Of a stretch of 64,000 bases of DNA, positions 1 through 9,190 are shown one piece after another. A program made the translations under genes and the position numbers. The stretch covers positions 30,783-94,782 of the forward strand of contig JBPCSQ010000012.1 of NCBI GenBank assembly GCA_051006995.1, read 5' to 3'. The DNA is from JAIQGF01 sp051006995. Lineage in GTDB: Bacteria > Acidobacteriota > Terriglobia > Terriglobales > Acidobacteriaceae. Within the stretch, counting starts at the first letter, position 1. Each line of letters starts with the position of its first letter. The notes below the pieces were generated by a model. The model was not told the origin of the DNA. It made no database searches and was given only the letters and a program-made list of their open reading frames with translations.

Positions 1-1
1 T

Positions 2-1951
2 GATGTTGCGTCAATCAAACGGGAACTACCGTCGGTTGCAGTGCCGGTAAAAGAGGCACTCGCCAAACGCTCGGCCGTGAAAATTCCCGAAGGTCCTCTG
101 AAAGAGGCCAATAGTCGGACTGTCGCTGCATTGAACGCTCTCCTCGATCGCATTTCCGCTGTGCAGGCAATATGTGATGCTGGCCCAACCAAGGAGGAAG
201 AACCAGTTCTGGCCGAAGAATGGCGCAAAGTAAAGGAGTTGTTGCCGGGACTGGGACTTGGCCAGCCGGTGATCGGCAGTGCAGGCCGTGCTGCTGCTCC
301 CGATGCAACGTCACCAGCGACTCTCGGCGGGGCAGCAAAGATCGGCAAGAACACCAATGCGAACGCGAGTGCCGCCGAACCGTCAACGCCACCGGTGCCC
401 TCGGATTCAAATTCGGGATCTCAGGCGGCAGCGGGCGTCGCTCCGGCGTTTGCTAGCCCGCTGAGGAACTTAGAGTCGATGGAGTTCACCTACCACATTG
501 GAGTCTCGGTGCAGTTCAACCAATCCGGCGGCCTCTTTCAGGGTGGCTGCACGTTCGGCTCGGGCGCTCTCACAAGCGACGCTGCAGTGTGGGACGTTGT
601 GGTTACGCTGTTGTCGAAGAAACTCAGTGGTATGGATCCTGTGGGCTACTTCAGCCGCACCAACAACCAGGGCGTGATCCTCGTACCCTTGATTTCAATG
701 GACCTGCAGACGCGGTTCTTGGTCAGGGGACGTAAAGCATATATAGGGCAGGCCGTCCAAAACGTCCTTGCGCCCAAGTTTCACTTCCGAAATTTGTCGT
801 TGAACGAGGTTACTGATCTCCTTGAGGCGCTCAAATCTAATGAAGTGATCATCCAGAATACTTTTGCGGGCGCCACGCCAAGAATGACGGTATACCAGAT
901 TCTGGTACGGACCGGCACGAAGAAGCCAGCGGCCTCGATTCTCAATGCTCTGGAAGAGCAGCTGCTGGGATCAAACCCAGATCTCATCACAGCCGAAAAC
1001 TTGTCCAAGGCCCTGGCCGCTCAAGCAGGAAAAGACGTTGACCTATCGCCCGGTGGCACAGCTATCACGGTTCATGTGCAACCTGGCATTTCCGTACCGT
1101 TCTCGCCTCCCACTTTGGCTGGTCAAACCGCAGACGAAGTGTCTGCGTTTGCGCGGAGGCTCGCAAACTTAGGAGAACATGGTGATTTGAATCTCGCGAA
1201 CGAACCTGGGAAACGCCTCACAAGCAGTTCCGGCGCAGGCGCAGAAGCCGCACCAAAGCCATTTGTCGTTGAGAACGAGTGCTTCCAGTTGTCGTTCACG
1301 CCGGGCGTGCAGAACGGTGGCCTCAATCCTGCAGCAAACTTTCGCGGGCGCATTTCGTATGTACCCGAGCACAGCGCTTTCTCGTTGAAACTCGCCGCCG
1401 AGGGCGAGGCCGCGCAGTCTGACAGTCAACCGCGACGAATTGCTGGTCAGGGAGACGTGACATACCTTGCAAAACCATTCGCTGGAGGCTGGTACGCCAC
1501 GTTCGGCGCGATCGGCAATTACTCGTATTCGCAGGTGATGATGGCTCGAGTTGATGAATGGCGTGCTGGAGGCATGATCGAACTACAAGCACCAGTCCAG
1601 CATTTCTTTCCCGCCCGGGGAGGAAATGATCAGAAGCCAACATTGACAATCGAAGGAGGGGCGATCGGCGGGACAAATGCACAATCCACTGCCGGCTCGC
1701 TCATGCGCGGTGACTTTGTCTATACCTTACAGCCGGGCCAACGCATGTTCTTAGATTTCAAAGCAAACGGCGGTCATGCTTCGGATCACCGTTTCGGCGG
1801 TCGTCAGGACTTCAGCTTTGGTTCGATTGTCGGTCGGTTCGCGATTTATGGTGACTGGGACTTCATCTTGAAGTACGAATGCGGAAGAAAAGATCCGCAG
1901 TACCTAAAGGAGTGTGGATGGCAGACGGGATTTGGAATGCGGACCAAATAG
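2..1951 (+). CDS. Large beta-rich protein, 5' partial (unknown function)
   Basis: The frame is open from the left edge, so the start lies outside the window; a GTG at 41 is an internal candidate start. The visible 649 residues show an Ala/Ser/Pro-rich linker (about residues 90-150) between two larger parts. The last 200 residues are rich in alternating aromatic and small residues in beta-strand-like stretches and end close to the terminus, which would fit an outer-membrane barrel or other all-beta domain, but I do not recognise a family. The next gene starts 9 bases after its stop behind a GGAG ribosome-binding site, so the two are probably co-transcribed. I am confident that it codes and cannot assign a function. 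Confidence 0.75.
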   Translation, partial: DVASIKRELPSVAVPVKEALAKRSAVKIPEGPLKEANSRTVAALNALLDRISAVQAICDAGPTKEEEPVLAEEWRKVKELLPGLGLGQPVIGSAGRAAAPDATSPATLGGAAKIGKNTNANASAAEPSTPPVPSDSNSGSQAAAGVAPAFASPLRNLESMEFTYHIGVSVQFNQSGGLFQGGCTFGSGALTSDAAVWDVVVTLLSKKLSGMDPVGYFSRTNNQGVILVPLISMDLQTRFLVRGRKAYIGQAVQNVLAPKFHFRNLSLNEVTDLLEALKSNEVIIQNTFAGATPRMTVYQILVRTGTKKPAASILNALEEQLLGSNPDLITAENLSKALAAQAGKDVDLSPGGTAITVHVQPGISVPFSPPTLAGQTADEVSAFARRLANLGEHGDLNLANEPGKRLTSSSGAGAEAAPKPFVVENECFQLSFTPGVQNGGLNPAANFRGRISYVPEHSAFSLKLAAEGEAAQSDSQPRRIAGQGDVTYLAKPFAGGWYATFGAIGNYSYSQVMMARVDEWRAGGMIELQAPVQHFFPARGGNDQKPTLTIEGGAIGGTNAQSTAGSLMRGDFVYTLQPGQRMFLDFKANGGHASDHRFGGRQDFSFGSIVGRFAIYGDWDFILKYECGRKDPQYLKECGWQTGFGMRTK

Positions 1952-1960
1952 GAGAGCAAC

Positions 1961-2245
1961 ATGCCGCCGAAAAAAACTATGTCGGAAGTGAGGAAGATCG
2001 TACTCGATTACGGCAGTGACGCGCGCAACAAATGGCTTGCTGACCCCCACCACGACGAAGATACGGAGGTGTCGCCGGTGCTGAAGGACATGCCATCGGA
2101 AGAATTCGATCCGTTCTTCCTTGATTTCACCACTTATATACGCACAGACAATCAGATGTCCGATGTGATCATGACGGAAGACGGCTTACGGAACTGCGGC
2201 AAATTCTGGGCAGACATCGTCTCGTACGTTTTCAATTTGCAGTGA
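1961..2245 (+). CDS. Small acidic hypothetical protein (94 aa)
   Basis: It begins with ATG just downstream of GGAG (1951-1954) and follows the preceding gene by 9 bases, which suggests translational linkage. The 94-residue product is acidic and soluble, with no signal peptide or membrane segment. I recognise no family. The gap to the convergent gene at 2383 contains GTGACTCC (2242-2249) and GGAGTCAC (2282-2289), an 8-base inverted repeat with a long loop. It could fold into a weak transcript end, but it lacks a T-run. Confidence 0.6.
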   Translation: MPPKKTMSEVRKIVLDYGSDARNKWLADPHHDEDTEVSPVLKDMPSEEFDPFFLDFTTYIRTDNQMSDVIMTEDGLRNCGKFWADIVSYVFNLQ

Positions 2246-2382
2246 CTCCGTCCGCTGATCGCGTCGCCGCCCGCGCCACCTGGAGTCACGCAGCTCCGCG
2301 CCAAGATTTCAGACGCATTGCGCACCGGGACGACGCACGCGTGGATTCATCCATCCAGTACTAGCTCGGAGCTATTCCAGCC

Positions 2383-3126
2383 TCACCTGCAGGTTCTTTT
2401 CTTGTGCGGAACTACATCCCATCCCATGCGGTACACTGGCTTGCCGTTGGAATCAAAGCCAGCCGAGACGGGAACTTTTTCATAGGTGTAGGTGATTTCA
2501 TCCTCGCAATGAATCTGAGGAGCGCTCGTGGCAGTGCTGTCGCTGTGGTTTACCGCGTAGTTGCCACTTGTCTCGACACGAAGATTGTTGACATAAGCCT
2601 GCTCGCGCTGCCTCGCCCTCTCATCGTCATGAGTGAGGCCTTCAAGTTCTTTCTTGCAGCGAAGCCAGCGCCCCATGTCCTCTCGTGCCTGCTGCCATTT
2701 CCACTCGGGTTCGACATCACGATTGTCCCTCCGTGCGATGTCGGCGGCACTGATTCCCGGAATCTCGAATCCGAGTTCCCTAATTTCCTGGTGCAGGCGC
2801 GTGCATTCCCGGCGTAGGTACACAGCGCGATCATACATTTCAGGTTCGGCGCGGACGCTTGCCCTAAAGATGGGAGCCGCTATCGCCCTTGCAGCTTCGG
2901 GGGTAAGTGCAACGTGAGCAGTTTGCGGCGTGTCAACGTGAGGGAGGTCTTCAGCCTTCGTCGGCGGCACTTTAATGTCGGAAATGTGGATTTGCGACGG
3001 GACTTGGGGCGCCTGAATTTGTGGAACGTGAACTGGTGGTGGTGGTGGTGGGGCTTGGGCAACTACGAAACTGCAGAAGGAGACGACACCAAGAGCCATG
3101 CAGACCAAGGATCGGTTCCGGATCAT
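2383..3126 (-). CDS. Secreted proline-rich hypothetical protein
   Basis: The frame is open upstream to 3276, but the start at 3126 is chosen because ATG there follows a perfect AGGAGG (5-base spacer) and opens a classic signal peptide: MIRNR, a hydrophobic core, then VVAQA. The mature 247-residue precursor starts with a run of prolines and a Pro/Val/His/Gln-rich stretch. A charged, probably helical central part with several conserved-looking Cys and Trp residues follows. The product is therefore exported to the periplasm or cell surface. No family is recognised. It is divergent from the SH3b gene at 3687 and convergent with the small gene ending at 2245. Confidence 0.65.
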   Translation of the reverse strand: MIRNRSLVCMALGVVSFCSFVVAQAPPPPPPVHVPQIQAPQVPSQIHISDIKVPPTKAEDLPHVDTPQTAHVALTPEAARAIAAPIFRASVRAEPEMYDRAVYLRRECTRLHQEIRELGFEIPGISAADIARRDNRDVEPEWKWQQAREDMGRWLRCKKELEGLTHDDERARQREQAYVNNLRVETSGNYAVNHSDSTATSAPQIHCEDEITYTYEKVPVSAGFDSNGKPVYRMGWDVVPHKKRTCR

Positions 3127-3535
3127 AAGAACCTCCTGTATATAGGTGACCGTTTCCTGGTTGTTTTGGATAGACGGGGAGCTTATCACGTCCCGATCTG
3201 AAACGCCCCGAAATTCATCATAGCAATAAAAGATAGGGTATAGACGCGTGCAATATGGCGTCCGGCTTCCGGGCATTCCAAGGAGCGATGGCCACCCTAA
3301 GCGTTACTGTGCAAGTATCAGTGGCACTTAGCGCATCCTGGGAGCCGATAAAGCCGGGCAGCCGGGTGGGGAAAGGGCCGGAAAGGACGAGCGGCGACTG
3401 ACGAGGGACAATTCGTTGTTTCGCTTTCAGAACAGTCGGTGACGCCCATACCTGCCCGCCATTGCGTGTTTGCTGCACTAAAACGATCTCTGTCATAACC
3501 CGACATACCGGGCAGCCGACATCGCTATTCGGCAT
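3127..3535. other. Intergenic region without a convincing gene
   Basis: This is the left part of the divergent spacer between the secreted protein (start 3126, - strand) and the SH3b protein (start 3687, + strand). Short open frames on both strands lack ribosome-binding sites and recognisable products. Regulatory signals for the rightward gene lie just to the right, at 3536-3598. Confidence 0.5.
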
Positions 3536-3557
3536 GTTGTTCCGAATTCGTAACAAC
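3536..3557 (+). promoter_or_regulatory. Copy 1 of a near-palindromic intergenic motif (TGTTCYGRWWWCGTAACA)
   Basis: This copy has outer arms GTTGTT and AACAAC around a CCGAATTCGT core, so the site is almost perfectly symmetric. Similar sites are at 8905, 9085, 56240 and, inverted, 56419. Here it lies immediately upstream of a sigma-70-like promoter and 130 bases before the SH3b gene. Symmetry and repeated upstream position suggest an operator for a dimeric regulator; the regulator is unknown. Confidence 0.5.
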
Positions 3558-3570
3558 AAGAGATTATTGC

Positions 3571-3598
3571 TTGACAGTTGTTGTATTCAGGGCAGAAT
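3571..3598 (+). promoter_or_regulatory. Possible sigma-70-type promoter for the SH3b gene
   Basis: TTGACA (3571-3576) is followed after 16 bases by CAGAAT (3593-3598). The -35 element is a perfect match and the -10 matches four of six positions. It lies about 90 bases upstream of the start codon at 3687 and next to the palindromic motif at 3536-3557, so transcription may be controlled by a factor bound there. Confidence 0.4.
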
Positions 3599-3686
3599 TG
3601 CGCGTTCACTGCCTCGTTTAGTTGGTCGACGGGCTTCCCACGCTTGTGTTGACTTTTCGGCCTATACGAAAGGTAAGGAGATCGCA

Positions 3687-4646
3687 ATGGAACGTGTCGT
3701 ATGCTTCCTTGCTGCGCTCACCATCCTCCTCACGACCTCCGTCTGCAGCTTGGCAGCTGACGCAGTAGTGACACGCAATGCGACGTTGCGAAGCGATCCG
3801 TCTTCCAAGCACAAACCGATCGCTCACCTTGCCATCGGTGACGATGTGGAACTCCTCGCTAGCACGCTCACCAACGGTTATTACCACGTTCGCACAGTTG
3901 ACGGCGACGAGGGGTGGATCTACTCGAAGAACGTCAACCTAGCGACACCGCCGGCGCCGAGTACACCTCCCACCCCCCCCATCCTTTCGGGCACGGGCGG
4001 CATAGCTTCCGGCTTTGTCGAAAATTGGGACAAACCTGCGCCGACCTCGAATTCATTTCAGACCGAGGACGGTCCATGTGGTCCAAGTGGTGATGGAGGG
4101 GATTCGTTTACAAACCTACGGAAGAATCGCGTCGACGTCCCGTCGGCGTATCACGAGGTGACGTGGAAGGCTCTTCAGTCGCTTCCGTACCCTGTCGCGG
4201 CTAAATCGCTTGATCAATGGACTCAGCCGCAACTGCAGAAAATCATGCCCTACGAGGGCGTCCCTGTATCTGTGGTCGGGTACATCGTCAAGATCAAGGT
4301 TGAAGACCGAGGCAGCGGTGAATCGACCAATTGCCATTTTGTGAATGCCGATGAGGTCGACTGGCACGTGCCGTTTGTAGAGCATCGCGGCGACACCGAG
4401 GACACAGCGGTGGTCGTCGAGACTACGCCACGCGTCCGCCAATCGCATCCGAAATGGACACCCTCAAACCTATCTCCTTGGGTGAACTCGCAGGCACCAG
4501 TTCGCGTGAGCGGCTGGACACTTCTCGACCCTGAACATCGCGCGCACCTCGGTAAGTACCGTTCCACGCTTTGGGAGATTCACCCGATCACGAAAATTGA
4601 AGTGTTCAAAGATGGCCAGTGGGTCAGCTTGGACGATCTTCCGTAG
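3687..4646 (+). CDS. Secreted SH3b-domain protein
   Basis: Start ATG 3687 is preceded by TAAGGAG (3674-3680) and opens a signal peptide ending near ...CSLAADA; an upstream open frame to 3462 is judged untranslated. After cleavage comes a bacterial SH3 domain (about residues 25-85), recognisable by the VTRNATLRSDPS start and the DEGWIYSKNV end. Such domains bind cell-wall or peptide ligands. A Pro/Thr linker leads to a C-terminal domain of about 200 residues whose second half (VRVSGWTLLDPEH, then WEIHPITKIEVF) looks like an OB-fold-type domain; that assignment is tentative. The 319-residue product is probably periplasmic or surface-located. It heads a three-gene unit with the SGNH hydrolase (38-base gap) and the metallophosphoesterase (49-base gap). 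Confidence 0.7.
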   Translation: MERVVCFLAALTILLTTSVCSLAADAVVTRNATLRSDPSSKHKPIAHLAIGDDVELLASTLTNGYYHVRTVDGDEGWIYSKNVNLATPPAPSTPPTPPILSGTGGIASGFVENWDKPAPTSNSFQTEDGPCGPSGDGGDSFTNLRKNRVDVPSAYHEVTWKALQSLPYPVAAKSLDQWTQPQLQKIMPYEGVPVSVVGYIVKIKVEDRGSGESTNCHFVNADEVDWHVPFVEHRGDTEDTAVVVETTPRVRQSHPKWTPSNLSPWVNSQAPVRVSGWTLLDPEHRAHLGKYRSTLWEIHPITKIEVFKDGQWVSLDDLP

Positions 4647-4684
4647 AAGCTGGCATTCGGGACGGCCGACGAGAGGAGCACACG

Positions 4685-5575
4685 TTGCCTGTTCAATATT
4701 TAGCCGTGCTAGGAGATTCGGTTCCATGGGGACAGGGTCTGCTCCAAGAGCACAAGTACTGGCACCTGGTCGCGCAAGCTCTCGGCAATGGAGCCACGAG
4801 GTCGAAGGTGACGGCCCATTCGGGCGCAATCATTGGCCTCAATGCCTCATCAGCGCATTTTCCTGATGATGGCGAGGTCCCGTCGTCATACCCGACCATC
4901 GTCCAACAGTGCGCCAGCTTCAGCGACAGCCCCGACGGAGTGGATGTGTTGATTGTCGATGGCGGCATCAATGACCTCGACGTCAGGAGAATTCTTGACC
5001 CCCTGACTGGGTTCCAGCGCCTCAGCGATCTCACCCGTTTGCACTGCTATGCCGACATGGCGTTACTTCTCCAGCAGGTCAAGGCAAAGTTCGTCAACGC
5101 AAAGATTGTGGTAACTGGCTACTTCCCAATCTTGAGCATGGAGTCCGATCCACTGCGAATCCTCTCCTTCCTGCAGCTTTGTGGAGTCGCTGTGCCAATC
5201 CATCTCTATCACGGCCCTGTGCTCGACAAGATTATCAGTCAGTGCCTTCAGTTTTGGAACGATTCCAACATGTGGTTGGAAAGAGCTGTCACAGACGCAA
5301 ACGGATCGAACGGCAATCGAGTCACTTTCGTCCCCTGCCCATTCACCGAGCAGAACGCAGTATTCGCCAGTGATCCTCGGTTGTTTGGACTATCCGCCGA
5401 GTTGTTGCCGATGGATGAGGTACCAGATTCAAGACGGAGTGCATGTGATCTGTACTACAACGAAGCTGGTGAAATCATATCGAGAGAACAGTGCTACAGG
5501 GCGTCCGCCGGTCACCCGAACGTTGCCGGCGCGGCAATGATTGCGAAGGCGATTGTGGACCGAATACGACCATAG
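4685..5575 (+). CDS. SGNH/GDSL-type hydrolase
   Basis: This is a 296-residue esterase/lipase-type enzyme of the SGNH superfamily. The nucleophile motif is VLGDS near the N-terminus (Ser12 from the chosen start). A GGIND block around one third of the protein and a GHPNVAG block near the C-terminus (His277) supply the other expected elements. The TTG at 4685 is chosen because AGGAG lies 6 bases upstream and the GDS motif then sits at the usual distance from the N-terminus. An ATG at 4619 in the same frame would overlap the preceding gene. No signal peptide is visible, so the enzyme appears cytoplasmic unless carried by another route. The substrate cannot be inferred. It lies between the SH3b gene and a metallophosphoesterase. 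Confidence 0.75.
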   Translation: MPVQYLAVLGDSVPWGQGLLQEHKYWHLVAQALGNGATRSKVTAHSGAIIGLNASSAHFPDDGEVPSSYPTIVQQCASFSDSPDGVDVLIVDGGINDLDVRRILDPLTGFQRLSDLTRLHCYADMALLLQQVKAKFVNAKIVVTGYFPILSMESDPLRILSFLQLCGVAVPIHLYHGPVLDKIISQCLQFWNDSNMWLERAVTDANGSNGNRVTFVPCPFTEQNAVFASDPRLFGLSAELLPMDEVPDSRRSACDLYYNEAGEIISREQCYRASAGHPNVAGAAMIAKAIVDRIRP

Positions 5576-5624
5576 TGCTGCGCATCAGTGCGAAATATTC
5601 TGTAATTTGTTGAAGGACACTAAT

Positions 5625-7823
5625 ATGCCAACCACACCACGGATTGTTAGCCCCAACCTGGGATGTCCCGAAGTTGTTTCTCCTGGCAGTCTGGACAGCA
5701 CCGGCGTTAATGTCGTCATCGCCGTCGGCGAACACGAGATCCCGTCCGCTTCCGTTTACTCACTGTGGGCAGTCCCGTGCCGGTCTGGAGATGGAAAAGA
5801 GTTTGAGTTGGCCATTGCCGATTCAGAACGGCTTGAGGACGATTCTCTGCCCAACGAGTTCTCCGACGTAGCCGACACTCGCAAGGTGCTAAGTACACTT
5901 CTTCGAAGAAAGCTACTCAGCAATTGTTCGTTCTGGTACACAAAAGCGCGGCCCAAGCAGACTGGAAATGACCGATTGCGAAGGGTAGCGGGATCTGCAC
6001 GAGCGACTCTCTATGATCTCTCCCTCCGGCGTGCCGGCACAGGAGACGAGCTCTGCCGAGTACACCACGCGCTTTGTTTGCGGGCAGCAAACGCAGACGT
6101 GAAGTTTATTCACCTGACCGACCTGCATGTCGCAGCACGCAACGATTTGTGGGCCGAGGAAGTTCCAGCCCTTGTGACTCAATCAAACCTTCCATCAAAG
6201 TACGTGAACTTCAATGACAACCTCCGGACTTTTATCCGTCATGCCAATAAGGCTGCCGATGAGGGCCGGCTGGATCTTGTCCTTGCTCTTGGCGATCTCG
6301 TAGATTTCGTTCGGCTCGGTGTGACTGAAAGGAGCGCAGGCGACAACAACTGGACCACTTTCATCCAGATCCTGACCGGTACTGGCGACGAGCCGAGACA
6401 CGACAATGAAGGACTGCGCGTGCCGGTGTTTACGACCTCGGGGAATCACGACTGGCGCCCTTATCCATATCCACCCGAAGTCAACTGCGCAATATTCGGC
6501 ATGAGCAAGCAATGCGCGCTGGAGTTGGATTATTGGTACCACGACACGTCGGAAGAGGTGGGAAATAAAATCAAGACTGTGCAAGAAACGTTGGTTCGCG
6601 AAGGATCACCAATATTGCGGCGCAGTTGGTGGGGCTCCGTTACCACAATGGGAGTGCGAGGACTGATCGTCGGCGTAACGCGGTTCTTCACACGCGCAAA
6701 AGCGATCGGCGGCGACTACTCGCGCCATGTCCTTTGGCTTTTCGCAGCATCAATATTCGGTCGTGGTTTGGCAGGAGCTATATTCCCAGGCGCTGCAACC
6801 GATCGAAACTGGGCCTGGCTGCTCTCGGGAGGTATCCTTGCACTCATCGCATCGATCCTCGGTCCGAGAGTGTTCTACAATTGGCTTCGCAAAACGATTG
6901 AGAAGCTTGTCGCGATTGAGACCGACCTGACAGGGTTGTCGGAATACTTCTTGAATATCAATCCATTCTTCAACTACGCCTTCCGGCTGGAGAATTGTTA
7001 CTTTCTTGTCCTGGATACTGGCCACGACTGCCTGACCGCCGAAAGTTTCTGGGACGAAGGTGCGAAGAAGATCGGTCCGATCAGCGTGGATGACAATATT
7101 CTCGGCGGCTCCCCTGACACTATGGCGTTCTATCCCGCAAATGAGAATTACCCGTACAGCCAGATCGCGTGGATGGAAGCAGTGTTGGCGCGTATCAGCA
7201 AGAATCACGGCGGTCTGCTTGCGGGTGACCCACGCACGTGCCGAATATTTATCGGGCTGCATACACCTCCAGCGAATCTCTCGAAGAAGGACCGAGCAAA
7301 CGCCGACAAACAGCTCACGAGCGGCAAAGATTTGTTCTTAATACCGCCATCCGGCGGCGGTCTGGCTGCAGGACGCCTTGCTGGGCGCTACGACATCCGC
7401 TATGGAACTGTGAATCACTACCTCAGTCAGTTCTTCTATCTCTGTCTAGGTTATCGAGAGGCTCATCTCGGGCCTACTCCTACGGGACCCGGCGTGGACG
7501 CAGTATTTGCCGGACATGCTCACTGGAGCATCGAGTTCCGCCTTCAGCGGCCCCAAGGAGCGCATTGCACCTGGGACCCCGAGGTGTTTTACGGTCACTT
7601 CAGTACAGAGGTGGAAGGCAATTGCGGGGATTCGTCGCAGTGGTGGGGCCCCCTGTTCCTGCAAACTGGAGCCTGCGGTGTTCCGAGCGCAACCGATCCG
7701 AACTGCCCGAACTTTCGTTATGTGACAGTCAGCCCAACGATGGCAGTGTGCAATCTTCGTCCTCGCACACTTGCCAACTGGGGGGCTCACCTCACGGCAG
7801 CCGCAGCAGGAAAGAACCGCTAG
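5625..7823 (+). CDS. Membrane-inserted calcineurin-like metallophosphoesterase
   Basis: This 732-residue protein carries the metal-binding signature of metallophosphoesterases: D-x-H (Asp166, His168), GDLVD (Asp224), GNHD (Asn274, His275) and GHAH (His631, His633). The enzyme should hydrolyse phosphomonoesters or diesters with a dinuclear metal centre. Between the GNHD motif and the C-terminal GHxH motif is an insertion of over 300 residues that includes two hydrophobic segments (about residues 365-405), suggesting the enzyme is anchored in the membrane. ATG 5625 is chosen over upstream in-frame codons because AAGGA precedes it by 7 bases. The first 150 residues are of unknown type. It is the last gene of the SH3b-SGNH unit; the substrate is unknown. 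Confidence 0.8.
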   Translation: MPTTPRIVSPNLGCPEVVSPGSLDSTGVNVVIAVGEHEIPSASVYSLWAVPCRSGDGKEFELAIADSERLEDDSLPNEFSDVADTRKVLSTLLRRKLLSNCSFWYTKARPKQTGNDRLRRVAGSARATLYDLSLRRAGTGDELCRVHHALCLRAANADVKFIHLTDLHVAARNDLWAEEVPALVTQSNLPSKYVNFNDNLRTFIRHANKAADEGRLDLVLALGDLVDFVRLGVTERSAGDNNWTTFIQILTGTGDEPRHDNEGLRVPVFTTSGNHDWRPYPYPPEVNCAIFGMSKQCALELDYWYHDTSEEVGNKIKTVQETLVREGSPILRRSWWGSVTTMGVRGLIVGVTRFFTRAKAIGGDYSRHVLWLFAASIFGRGLAGAIFPGAATDRNWAWLLSGGILALIASILGPRVFYNWLRKTIEKLVAIETDLTGLSEYFLNINPFFNYAFRLENCYFLVLDTGHDCLTAESFWDEGAKKIGPISVDDNILGGSPDTMAFYPANENYPYSQIAWMEAVLARISKNHGGLLAGDPRTCRIFIGLHTPPANLSKKDRANADKQLTSGKDLFLIPPSGGGLAAGRLAGRYDIRYGTVNHYLSQFFYLCLGYREAHLGPTPTGPGVDAVFAGHAHWSIEFRLQRPQGAHCTWDPEVFYGHFSTEVEGNCGDSSQWWGPLFLQTGACGVPSATDPNCPNFRYVTVSPTMAVCNLRPRTLANWGAHLTAAAAGKNR

Positions 7824-7837
7824 CGTCTAAGCGTTGA

Positions 7838-7978
7838 TTTGAATCGGGAAGGGACTGGAAGGATCCCGCTTGGGTCGGAAATACGGTGTTGCGCTGGTTC
7901 GCCACCCACGGTGAACTCAGCCGCAAGGACTTCCTCAAGATCACCAGCACACAGGAGAAAAACTATGCGCACGTCTGA
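7838..7978 (+). pseudogene. Possible C-terminal fragment of a degraded gene
   Basis: A 46-codon open stretch begins directly after a stop codon and ends in TGA at 7976-7978. Its translation (DWKDPAWVGNTVLRWFATHG and onward) has protein-like composition, unlike the other two frames here. There is no start codon with a ribosome-binding site and no recognised family. It may be the end of a gene whose 5' part has been lost. Confidence 0.2.
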
Positions 7979-8102
7979 AAAAAAGCCTAATGCAGCAGCA
8001 ACTACCAAGGCGGAAGTGGTCAGCAGCACCGCCGGCATAACGGGCGATTGCGCATGGGCAAATCTGTTCAACATCTGTAACGGCAGAAGAGCGGAGCCGC
8101 AC

Positions 8103-8790
8103 TTAAGGAGTGATCGGCGCGAGAAAGTCATTTTGCGTCCCTCGCGATGTGAGGGTTGCGGATCGCCTGTTCTTTCCATCGTTGCCGTTCACACCCTTCA
8201 CCATGAGCCACAGTTCAAGTGGTACTTCCCCGATAGCGGAGAGAGCAGCGATGAAGGGGAACAGTGAGAGAGCGAACGGCGGTGACAGATAGAGCATCCA
8301 TCCGGCCCCGGCCAACGCAAACAGAACTCCCAGGATTCGAGGCAAGAAGGTCGACTTGTAAATGAGGTAACCGATTAGAACGCACCAAAATCCGAAGAAC
8401 GCCGTGTGGATGTAGAGGCGTGAGCATTTAATTTAAGAATTGCGGCCGCAAGCGCTTGTAATTGTTCCGTCGTAAATGCGCTCAGTGAACTCCCGCCCTG
8501 CAAGAGGACCAATGGGGCGATGTACAAGAGGCTAGTAACTGCCTGCATTGCGCATCCGATCAGGGTGATGAACGTTGCGTACAACGCGAGACGCATGTTC
8601 ACAACCTTCAGCAGGTCGAACATCAGGAATGCCCAGGCGAAATGAAATGCCACCGCGACGACGGACGTCGCAAATCCCAACCGATACAACTGCTCGTGTC
8701 CGAGGATGTTGGCGGCTGTAGCGGCTGCGTTGCCGGAGACAATAAGTCTTCCGAGAACGACCACCTGGCCGTTGCAACCGGAACGAAAAA
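8103..8790 (-). pseudogene. Frameshifted DUF4386-family membrane protein
   Basis: Read on the - strand, two frames together give a DUF4386-like integral membrane protein. The first runs from about 8750 (LIVSGNAAATAANILG) through several hydrophobic segments to LNAHA near 8418. The second continues from LYIHTAFFGFW through PRILGVLFALAGAGWMLYL to WLMVKGVN and a stop at 8103. The join needs a one-base shift around 8416-8420, because the first frame stops soon afterwards. The expected first transmembrane segment upstream of 8750 is not clear in any frame, so the 5' end is also damaged. DUF4386 proteins are multi-pass membrane proteins of unknown function. A sequencing error could explain one shift but not the degraded start. 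Confidence 0.65.
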
Positions 8791-8904
8791 CGGACGGAGC
8801 TAGTCGGAGAGCATCCTCCGAGATTCTCCCCATTTTGGTTACGGTGAAGTTTGGATGTGCCACGCTGGTGACTCTAGATAGTGCCGAGAAAAATGATTTC
8901 AAGG

Positions 8905-8926
8905 GCTGTTCTGAAATCGTAACGCA
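8905..8926 (+). promoter_or_regulatory. Copy 2 of the TGTTCYGRWWWCGTAACA motif
   Basis: GCTGTTCTGAAATCGTAAC at 8905-8923 matches the motif seen at 3536, 9085, 56240 and 56419. It sits upstream of both the decayed DUF4386 gene (leftward) and the secreted protein at 9191 (rightward), 180 bases before a second, better copy. Confidence 0.4.
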
Positions 8927-9084
8927 ACCACGCATGCTGCGATCAAAACAAAATCAGTGCTCGCATTACCCGAGTTGCAGCCCTCAACTCATCCACACTC
9001 CTATTTGACGTAAGCCTTTGCTGGTCAGGAATATCACGCGACTGATAGCTACCGGAGCAGTCCGACCGCCGACAGCATGAGAAC

Positions 9085-9106
9085 GCTGTTCCGAAAACGT
9101 AACAAC
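9085..9106 (+). promoter_or_regulatory. Copy 3 of the TGTTCYGRWWWCGTAACA motif
   Basis: GCTGTT, CCGAAAACGT and AACAAC in series match copy 1 at all but three of 22 positions. It lies 84 bases before the TTG start at 9191, the same distance that separates copy 5 from the gene at 56522. Its presence here argues that 9077-9190 is untranslated leader rather than coding sequence. Confidence 0.5.
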
Positions 9107-9190
9107 TTCCCTTTTTGGCGGACGCCGATTCGTTCCGGATTACGCTTACCGGCGACATCGCGAAGAAAGTCCCGTTGTGGAGAAAACAGC

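Noticed and set aside
7820..8131. - strand frame starting MTFSRRSLLK that resembles a twin-arginine signal
   Set aside because: The rest of the frame has no domain, overlaps the end of the DUF4386 remnant, and reads antisense to other coding-like sequence; the Tat-like start may be chance.
7964..8267. + strand small frame with GGAG before ATG 7964
   Set aside because: Its second half is the exact antisense of the recognisable DUF4386 C-terminus, so it is unlikely to be a real gene, though the first part cannot be excluded.
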